Of a stretch of 10,327 nt of DNA, positions 5,601-10,327 are shown one piece after another. A model generated the notes under the pieces. That model was not told the DNA's origin, ran no database searches, and worked only from the letters and a program-made list of their open reading frames with translations. Each line of letters starts with the position of its first letter. Position 1 is the first letter of the stretch. Origin of the DNA: SHLQ01 sp964445255 (lineage in GTDB: Bacteria > Actinomycetota > Acidimicrobiia > Acidimicrobiales > SHLQ01); the NCBI GenBank assembly GCA_964445255.1, contig CAYUKM010000108.1, positions 1 through 10,327 of the forward strand, written 5' to 3'. Position numbers and translations under genes: made by a program.

Positions 5601-8600
5601 CGAAACCGAACTCGTCGGAGTAGCCGGTGTAGGCGAACCAGATGGATTGAACACATTCGTGCCAGAAGGAGGCTCGATCACATCGCCGTTCCATGGGAAC
5701 ACATCGATGATCTCGATATTCGAGAACGCAGTGTTGCCCTCGTTCTCGAGCGAGAGCACAAAGGTCGGGTTCCCGTTGATCGGGATCTGCGAGCACTGGT
5801 CCTGCCACGCAACCAAGTCGGTGATGCTTCCATCAGCTGGAAGGACTTCACATGGGCCGGCAAGTGTGTCAACCGCCTTGACGATCGCACCCTCATCGGC
5901 AGGCAACGGCAAGAACGAGTTCGCTGAGTTGTTAACGACCTTCGCTCCAATCTCAATATCACCAACGAATTCGCCAGTGTTTGGATCCCATGGACCGAGG
6001 CCAGTCGAACGAAGCGTTGCGGTGTTGGTAATTACCACTGGAGCATTCGGGTTAGCAATAGCTCCAACTACCTCTACCTGGATAGTGAAGCTGTCGGACC
6101 AACCACCAGCAAGGGCCGTGGGTAAAGCCGGGTCAGAGTCGACGGCCGGGTTCGGCTCGGAGAACTGACACGTAATCACGTCGCCAGCCTCCGTACAACC
6201 AGGACCCGTCGCAGGCTGACTCAAGAACTGCACGAACGTGTAGTTCGCAGGCAACGCATCGCTCAAACGAACGTTGGTCAGCGCCTCGAGGTTCGAACCG
6301 ATAACACGTGGCTCGATTGTGAACTCGACCAAATCGCCGTTGTCCTTGATATCGCCAAGACCATCATCGTTGGTCTTCGAGAGACCAAGTTGAGCCTCGA
6401 CAATGTGGATGACCGTGCCTGAAGCGTTCTGTTCCAAGACGATGTTCGCCGCGTTGAGCGTGGTCCGTTGCGTGGAACGGTTATCAAAGTCGACCAAGTC
6501 GCTGGTGTCGAGTGAGTTCGCGCCATCATCGATGAAGGTGTTGTTGCACCAACCCGTAGGGGTGGCACGAGCGTTGCCATTGGCCTCCCACTGCGCCGCA
6601 TTGTACGGCTGGCAGCTATTCAGCGGTGCTGAGCCGATGAAGGGCACAAAGTCAGAGGCACCGTCTGCACCCACCTCGCCAAATGCGTGACTCTGAAGAG
6701 CGAACAGTTCCTGATCCACCGTCTGTACGGCCAGGTCGGCCTTAACTGTTGCCTGGAAGAACGCCTGGAAACCGGTGTACTGGTTGTCTACGGCGAGCAG
6801 TGCCTCCCATGCGAAACGGTCGGTAATCCGGACACGAGCACGAGTAATGCCTTCATAAATGCCGTCACCGGGGGTCAACGTGTCGAAAGCGGCAAGGCCC
6901 GCAACGTCGGTTGCATCAACCCAGCCAGCCGAACCAGCATCACTGTCGTTACAGGTCAACTCATCGTCGAGAACTCCGAACGAAGTGCCAACCAGCTCCA
7001 AAGGAGCGTTCGTGAATTCGACGGTGAACGGCAGACCCTGCTTGATTCCACCAACCGCGTTGTGCTGACCACGAAATGCTGGCCAGAAGCTGGATGCGGC
7101 ACCGGTGTACACGTGGGCAAGTGGGCCCGCGTTCGACGTTATCGAGTAACCACCGGCGACAGTTACGGCGTTGCCACGGGGCGTGGTATCGGTCTGGGTA
7201 ACCGGGATGCTACCGAAGGCTGAAATGTTGTAGTGGGTGGTGTCAAAGGCAGTACAACCGCTAATCGGGGCGTCAAATAGTGTTCCGGGGCTTCCCGAGG
7301 TCAACACCTGCGAGTTGATGGTGACGGTCGCTCCTCGAGGAGTCTCACCGATTCGGTCGCCCACGCCGCTGTCAGCATGGACGTTGTTCGAGCCGGGAAG
7401 GAAGAACGGACCGCCCTGAGCGAGCGTTCGAATATCCACGCTGTGTCGCGGAGCCTCGGTGCCGCCGTCAAAGCCGAAGCTCTCAAGGATCGCCAACGGA
7501 CCTGGGTAGAAGCGAATGTCGTGACCAATGGTGGCACCCGGCTCGCCGCCTCCTGGTGAATCACCGAGGATCGCCTGGGCGACATTGTCTGCCGGATCCT
7601 CGCCGTCTGGGCTCTGAACTGCAGATTCATCGACGGGGCCGCCGTTACCTGGAATTTGGATTGGGAGAAGGTCGTCTTGGCTCGAAACCGGAACCGACTC
7701 GTCCTGCTGGCCAATGCCGTTCTCGAACAGCGCCGAACCCACTGAAGGGTTACCAGGCGCTGCAATCGCTGCATCAACGTCGACCGCTGGAAGCCAGAAT
7801 GCGATTTGGCCGGTCAAGACGTTTACGCCGGCGCCTCGGACATTCGGGGTACCATCCGCGTTAAGTGCAGGAGCTGGGTTGGTGGCGAATCCCGAAACGC
7901 TAACGGGAACGACGGGGTAGCCAGTGCTCGCCGTCGCCGCAGCGCCACACGTCCACGTTCCGACCGTGACGGGGAACGCACCGGTGCCGTCATAGGCACC
8001 ACAAGCCGTTCGACCAGCGAAACCAGCAGCGCTCAACTGCGCTGGGGTCGCGATCGTTGCCGATGTGGGCAATCCGTATGCGTGATCGAAGAAGTTGATC
8101 GGGGTGCTGGCGATGGAGCCGGCGCCAAGGATTGGACTCGCTCCCTGAGAGAAGTCGATCAGCGACAGTGGGTACAAGAAGACGTAGCCGTCGCCAGAAC
8201 CGTCGACGACCGGACCAGAAACCTCGGGTAGTTCCTTCAACCAGTTGGCAATCGGAGCTTCAGAGACGACGAGGGGGTCATCGAGTCCGTCGGACACGCC
8301 AGCGGCATCATCGTCGGTGGTCAAGGTTGAAACAACATCGAAGGGGTCACCGTCGATCGCTTCGTTCAGTTGAGCGATTGGACGGAACGCACCGTTCGAG
8401 CCTTCAGGCTGATCGAGAAGGGAACACACGAGCGTTTGCGCATCGGTGAACGATGACGTTGCGATGTCACAACCAGCGAACATGCCGGTCTGATCAGGGG
8501 CCCAAGACGCAAACGGCGGAAGCACGACGGTGACGAATACGTTCGTCGCGTCCGCCTCGTTGATGTTCCAATCCACTCGGACCGCGAACGTGTCGTGGGT

Positions 8601-8846
8601 CTTCACGACGTTGTTTTGGGCGTCAGCGTCAAGGCCTGGGGTGTGCACTCCATCGCCCGTACCGTTGTCGAGCGGATCGAAATCGAACTGGGTGCCGTCA
8701 TAGAGCACGGTCGTCAGAATTTCATTCTGACTCTGCGCCCCGACCTGGCCTGCCACTAAGACAGGAACCAAGACCGTGGCGAACATGGCAAGTGCTAAAA
8801 AGGCACCCGCCAACCTTCCGTAGTTGCTCTCCGGTTGGGGTTTCAT
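2688..8846 (-). CDS. Giant LAFTG-anchored DUF11-repeat surface protein, 2052 aa
   Basis: A secreted wall protein. Residues 1-37 are a Sec signal peptide (Arg11, hydrophobic 12-32, likely cleavage after VGA37). Residues 38 to ~815 match no family I recognise. Two DUF11-like beta domains follow (~820-960 and ~985-1215, the second starting AIVKAVDT). Four repeats of 157, 158, 158 and 154 residues each open with IDIEKDTNG (1219, 1376, 1534, 1692). Each carries a VTWTYVV core, a C-DxDxDG calcium-loop-like motif, a second Cys, and a TWPTDPA linker. A final DUF11-like domain (from 1846, DLALEK) leads to an Asp-rich segment (1966-1997), LAFTG (2014-2018), a membrane span and an RRE-containing tail. 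I start at the ATG at 8846 because it places the signal peptide at the N terminus; an upstream in-frame ATG (8888) would bury it. A weak GCGGAA element precedes the start. It follows the pnp terminator, so it has its own promoter. Probably an adhesin or structural stalk anchored by a class E sortase encoded elsewhere; function is inferred. Confidence 0.9.
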   Translation of the reverse strand: MKPQPESNYGRLAGAFLALAMFATVLVPVLVAGQVGAQSQNEILTTVLYDGTQFDFDPLDNGTGDGVHTPGLDADAQNNVVKTHDTFAVRVDWNINEADATNVFVTVVLPPFASWAPDQTGMFAGCDIATSSFTDAQTLVCSLLDQPEGSNGAFRPIAQLNEAIDGDPFDVVSTLTTDDDAAGVSDGLDDPLVVSEAPIANWLKELPEVSGPVVDGSGDGYVFLYPLSLIDFSQGASPILGAGSIASTPINFFDHAYGLPTSATIATPAQLSAAGFAGRTACGAYDGTGAFPVTVGTWTCGAAATASTGYPVVPVSVSGFATNPAPALNADGTPNVRGAGVNVLTGQIAFWLPAVDVDAAIAAPGNPSVGSALFENGIGQQDESVPVSSQDDLLPIQIPGNGGPVDESAVQSPDGEDPADNVAQAILGDSPGGGEPGATIGHDIRFYPGPLAILESFGFDGGTEAPRHSVDIRTLAQGGPFFLPGSNNVHADSGVGDRIGETPRGATVTINSQVLTSGSPGTLFDAPISGCTAFDTTHYNISAFGSIPVTQTDTTPRGNAVTVAGGYSITSNAGPLAHVYTGAASSFWPAFRGQHNAVGGIKQGLPFTVEFTNAPLELVGTSFGVLDDELTCNDSDAGSAGWVDATDVAGLAAFDTLTPGDGIYEGITRARVRITDRFAWEALLAVDNQYTGFQAFFQATVKADLAVQTVDQELFALQSHAFGEVGADGASDFVPFIGSAPLNSCQPYNAAQWEANGNARATPTGWCNNTFIDDGANSLDTSDLVDFDNRSTQRTTLNAANIVLEQNASGTVIHIVEAQLGLSKTNDDGLGDIKDNGDLVEFTIEPRVIGSNLEALTNVRLSDALPANYTFVQFLSQPATGPGCTEAGDVITCQFSEPNPAVDSDPALPTALAGGWSDSFTIQVEVVGAIANPNAPVVITNTATLRSTGLGPWDPNTGEFVGDIEIGAKVVNNSANSFLPLPADEGAIVKAVDTLAGPCEVLPADGSITDLVAWQDQCSQIPINGNPTFVLSLENEGNTAFSNIEIIDVFPWNGDVIEPPSGTNVFNPSGSPTPATPTSSVSTVGDGRTPPSSFAGTLGFIGVTPLANANGADVWVTADPPGTVSRDPLVSFTNGGNTWCQVSAGGCPTGTAVTATYTQIPGPLNPGDILELELALDTENHSCEDIWTNTFGARVDQILLPIRSNDVSVMVEQCPVPGIDIEKDTNGFDSDVAPGEDIVAGSAVTWTYVVENSGDTALLDATVTDSQGVVVDCDIDGDGAWDGTNVIPFMLPGDFVTCEGTGVATPGPYTNTANVSGDPVIPDFSDPSIDQDDPSTWPTDPADYATLPPDSDGNPIGPVEAEDDSHYTGTILEGGIDIEKDTNGVDSDVAPGEDIAAGSLVTWTYVVTNTGGTGLANATVTDTPAPVGGISCDVDDDGIFEGTNVIPFLPVGASVACEATGVATPGPFTNNSSVAGDPVVPDFSDPTIDPNDPATWPTDPAAYVPAVGADGNPQGPVDDEDPSNYTGTYIEGEIDIEKDTNGVQSDVAPGELIAAGSPVTWTYVVTNTGATGLANATVTDSPAPVGGISCDVDGDGTFEGTNVIPFLAVGASVACEATGVATPGPFTNNSSVAGDPVVPDFSDPTIDPNDPATWPTDPADYVPAVGADGNPQGPVDDADPSNYTGFTPEPGIDIEKDTNGVQSDVAPGEDIAFGAPVTWTYVVTNTGGTGLANATVTDNQGVVVSCDVDGDGTFDGTNVIPFLAVGGAVTCEGTGTAQVGLYANIGDVVGDPITPDFATCGCDPLDPATWPTDPAGYVPALDDSGAPLGPVDDADASHYTGTATFDLALEKTIADGQDTSNLAIGDDVTYTIEVFNQGTVDASDISLIDYTPVELSVNDPDWVVDSNGNATIDLVGVTLAPGESTTVDITMTILAAGDIDNTAEITNSAALDANGVVILGPDGNPLADIDSLADADDSDVLADGELANADGDEDDHDIASITIAAPPAESPPVLAFTGQESGYVFSGGLVLLVLGLIMVAWVSRREEETVQS
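2793..2807 (-). other. LAFTG sorting motif of the giant protein
   Basis: Encodes Leu-Ala-Phe-Thr-Gly at residues 2014-2018, followed by ten mostly small or polar residues, a 14-residue hydrophobic run and SRREEE. LAxTG is the known class E sortase motif of high-GC actinobacteria; cleavage between Thr and Gly would be expected. Confidence 0.85.
3880..4022 (-). repeat. 143-bp block identical to 4354-4496 (copy in unit 3)
   Basis: Aligning unit 3 with unit 2 at an offset of 474, these 143 bases match without a difference, while both flanks show mismatches, including synonymous ones. That indicates recent duplication or gene conversion within the array. Confidence 0.9.
4354..4496 (-). repeat. 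143-bp block identical to 3880-4022 (copy in unit 2)
   Basis: The partner of the block in unit 3. It codes the segment from the second Cys region through the PDFSDP stretch to the TWPTDPA linker. Confidence 0.9.
8736..8846 (-). other. Signal peptide of the giant surface protein
   Basis: 37 codons: a polar n-region with Lys2 and Arg11, a hydrophobic core at residues 12-32, and V-G-A as the -3 to -1 cleavage site before Gln38. Confidence 0.85.
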
Positions 8847-8854
8847 TGTTCCGC

Positions 8855-8923
8855 TCGTCTCGTCGTCGGTAATACAGGTAGACCCCATCGCCGATCTATC
8901 AAATTTGTGAAAGCGCGAGACGA
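8855..8923 (-). promoter_or_regulatory. Long-range dyad in the leader of the giant gene
   Basis: TCGTCTCG (8855-8862) and CGAGACGA (8916-8923) are perfect 8-base inverted repeats 53 bases apart. In the minus-strand mRNA the second arm ends 8 bases before the start codon, covering where a ribosome binding site should be. Pairing could bring the leader's 5' part onto the initiation region. Function is inferred. Confidence 0.35.
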
Positions 8924-8953
8924 AACACACCCCACTATTGGGGCCAAAACGGC

Positions 8954-8983
8954 GAGAGGCCTCTGATTTAACAGGGGCCTCTC
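8954..8983 (-). terminator. Strong stem-loop terminator after pnp
   Basis: Twelve paired bases (8954-8965 with 8972-8983, one G-T wobble) around a 6-base A/T loop. On the minus strand the stem is followed by GCCGTTTTGG, a short T run. It lies about 85 bases after the pnp stop and 107 bases before the giant's start, so it should separate the two transcripts. A smaller dyad, CCCCA-N4-TGGGG (8930-8943), follows. Confidence 0.68.
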
Positions 8984-9011
8984 TACCAATTTTAGTGTGT
9001 AGCGGTTCGTT

Positions 9012-9050
9012 GGGCTGCTAGCCCGTTGGACCACTGGGAACGCAGTTCCC
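9012..9050. repeat. Two short hairpins in the pnp 3' region
   Basis: GGGCT-GCT-AGCCC (9012-9024) and GGGAAC-GCA-GTTCCC (9036-9050) are compact perfect stems between the pnp stop and its terminator. Together with the terminator they make the 3' UTR highly structured. I considered a tRNA and found no acceptor or T arm. Confidence 0.5.
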
Positions 9051-9068
9051 CGTAGTCACGACCCGAAG

Positions 9069-10327
9069 TTAACGGCGTCGACGGCCTCCGCCGCCTCCGC
9101 CACCACCGCGGCCGCCTCGGCTCTTCGGCGCTGGGCCGAGGTCACCGAGTTCGTCCGCGAGGGATGCGTCGAAGCTGTCCTCGAAGGAAGCAACTTCACG
9201 GCTCTCAGAACCACCACCGGAGTCACGGTTGCCACGGCCACCGCCACCACCGTTGCCACGGTCGCGGTCACGAGGACGGTCGTCGGAGGAGCGGGAGCCG
9301 CCACCGGAATCGCCGTCTCCGGAGTCATCGCTGGTGAGACGAAGCGAGATCTTGCCGTTCGGGTCGATGTCCTCGACACGTACTTCGATGTCGTCGCCCA
9401 AGGAGACAACGTCTTCGACACGATCGATTCGCTTGCCACCGCCGAGCTTGGAGATGTGCACGAGGCCATCACGTCCAGGAAGGATGTTCACGAACGCACC
9501 GAACTTGGTGATGTTCACGACCTTGCCTGGGTAGACGGCTCCAACCTCTGCGGTTGGCGGATCGAGGATCAAACGGATCTGACGCTCGGCCTCATCGACC
9601 TTGTCGCGATCAGGAGACGAAACGGCGACCGTTCCGACCATGCCGTCGTCGTCGACAGAGATGTCGGCGCCGGTTTCGGCCTGGATCGAGTTGATGACCT
9701 TGCCCTTTGGTCCAATGACCTCGCCGATCTTGTCGATCGGGATTTCGAAGGACACGATCTTCGGAGCGGTCGGGCCAACCTCGTCACGCGGTGCAGGAAT
9801 TGCTTCCTTCATGCTTGCGAGGATCTTGAGACGTGCGTCCTTGGCCTGGGTCAACGCGCTTGCCAGAACGTCGGCAGGGATGCCGTCGATCTTGGTGTCG
9901 AGCTGCAGTGCGGTAACGAAGTCTTCGGTACCGGTGACCTTGAAGTCCATGTCGCCCATGGCGTCCTCTGCACCGAGGATGTCGGTGAGGGTGATGTACT
10001 TGTCGTCCATCTTGACGAGGCCCATCGCAATACCAGCAACTGGTGCCTTGATTGGAACGCCTGCGTCCATGAGCGAAAGGCTTGACGAGCAAACCGATGC
10101 CATCGATGACGAACCGTTCGAGGCGAGAACCTCAGAAACGAGACGGAGGGTGTATGGGAACTCTTCCATCGAAGGGATCACGGGGAACACGGCACGCTCG
10201 GCGAGCGCTCCGTGGCCGATCTCACGACGCTTAGGGCCACGCATGAAGCCAGGCTCACCGGTCGAGAACGGCGGGAAGTTGTAGTGGTGCATGTAACGCT
10301 TGCGATCGATCGGGTCGATGCCGTCGA
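9069..10327 (-). CDS. pnp: Polyribonucleotide nucleotidyltransferase (PNPase), 5' part missing
   Basis: The last 418 residues of PNPase; the start lies beyond the window. It degrades RNA 3' to 5' with phosphate, releasing nucleoside diphosphates, and can run in reverse. Visible are the second RNase PH domain, with FMRGPKRREIGHG, the phosphate-binding SNGSSSMASV stretch and the aspartates of ILGAEDAMGDMD (codons at 9963-9965 and 9945-9947, matching E. coli Asp486 and Asp492); a KH domain with GPKG (9702-9713); an S1 domain (about 9545-9327, PGKVVNITKFGAFV); and an ~87-residue tail rich in Ser, Asp, Arg and Gly that ends in RGG and poly-Gly and then four Arg. The catalytic core is intact. FVTALQLDTKIDGIP is the actinobacterial form. 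In relatives the M16 peptidase gene follows directly; here a terminator and an accessory gene follow. Confidence 0.97.
   Translation of the reverse strand, partial: DGIDPIDRKRYMHHYNFPPFSTGEPGFMRGPKRREIGHGALAERAVFPVIPSMEEFPYTLRLVSEVLASNGSSSMASVCSSSLSLMDAGVPIKAPVAGIAMGLVKMDDKYITLTDILGAEDAMGDMDFKVTGTEDFVTALQLDTKIDGIPADVLASALTQAKDARLKILASMKEAIPAPRDEVGPTAPKIVSFEIPIDKIGEVIGPKGKVINSIQAETGADISVDDDGMVGTVAVSSPDRDKVDEAERQIRLILDPPTAEVGAVYPGKVVNITKFGAFVNILPGRDGLVHISKLGGGKRIDRVEDVVSLGDDIEVRVEDIDPNGKISLRLTSDDSGDGDSGGGSRSSDDRPRDRDRGNGGGGGRGNRDSGGGSESREVASFEDSFDASLADELGDLGPAPKSRGGRGGGGGGGGRRRR

Noticed and set aside
8847..8930. Longer starts for the giant protein (ATG at 8930 or 8888)
   Set aside because: They would place 14 or 28 polar residues before an otherwise textbook signal peptide, and the sequence there looks like leader.
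9005..9060. tRNA-like sequence (GGGCTGCTAGCCC resembling an anticodon arm)
   Set aside because: No acceptor stem, D arm or GGTTCNANNCC T arm at the right distances; it is explained better as two small hairpins in the pnp 3' region.
9456..10284. Long plus-strand open frames (209 and 227 codons) opposite pnp
   Set aside because: They lie entirely antisense to a well conserved PNPase domain region and have no recognisable domains.

Overview
The window looks like a chromosomal scaffold piece from a moderately high-GC actinobacterium, probably Acidimicrobiia or a relative. The class is an inference. It rests on an actinobacterial-type PNPase, a surface protein ending in an LAFTG sorting signal of the LAxTG kind used by class E sortases, and the pnp / M16-peptidase neighbourhood known from Mycobacterium and Streptomyces. 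A run of exactly 100 N (100-199) shows that this is a draft assembly.

Layout from right to left, because most genes lie on the minus strand. (i) 10327-9069: the 3' two-thirds of pnp (second RNase PH domain, KH, S1, Arg/Gly-rich tail). (ii) 9068-8847: a pnp 3' region with small hairpins and a strong 12-bp stem-loop terminator, then the leader of the next gene. (iii) 8846-2688: one 2052-residue secreted, wall-anchored giant with a signal peptide, about 780 unassigned residues, two divergent DUF11-like domains, four near-identical ~158-residue repeats with calcium-loop-like DxDGDG motifs, a last DUF11-like domain, an Asp-rich stretch, then LAFTG, a membrane span and a charged tail. (iv) 2680-2465: a 71-codon ORF that is almost nothing but a second sorting signal (FAFTG). 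(v) 2122-2448, plus strand: a small ABM-like (antibiotic biosynthesis monooxygenase fold) protein, convergent with (iv) across a hairpin. (vi) 1878-2121: a divergent intergenic region rich in dyads, including four CTTCGAAG palindromes in a 60-bp tandem repeat. (vii) 1877-627: a complete M16 zinc peptidase. (viii) 626-1: no confident gene, one doubtful ORF, a hairpin, and a scaffold gap flanked by a 55-bp perfect repeat.

The genes do not form one obvious pathway. PNPase (RNA turnover) and the M16 peptidase are normally neighbours in actinobacteria. Here they are separated by about 7 kb holding the surface-protein cassette and the ABM gene, which suggests an accessory insertion at this housekeeping junction. 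The surface protein is probably an adhesin or stalk-like wall protein; no sortase gene is visible. I see no rRNA, tRNA, CRISPR array, transposase or defence system.
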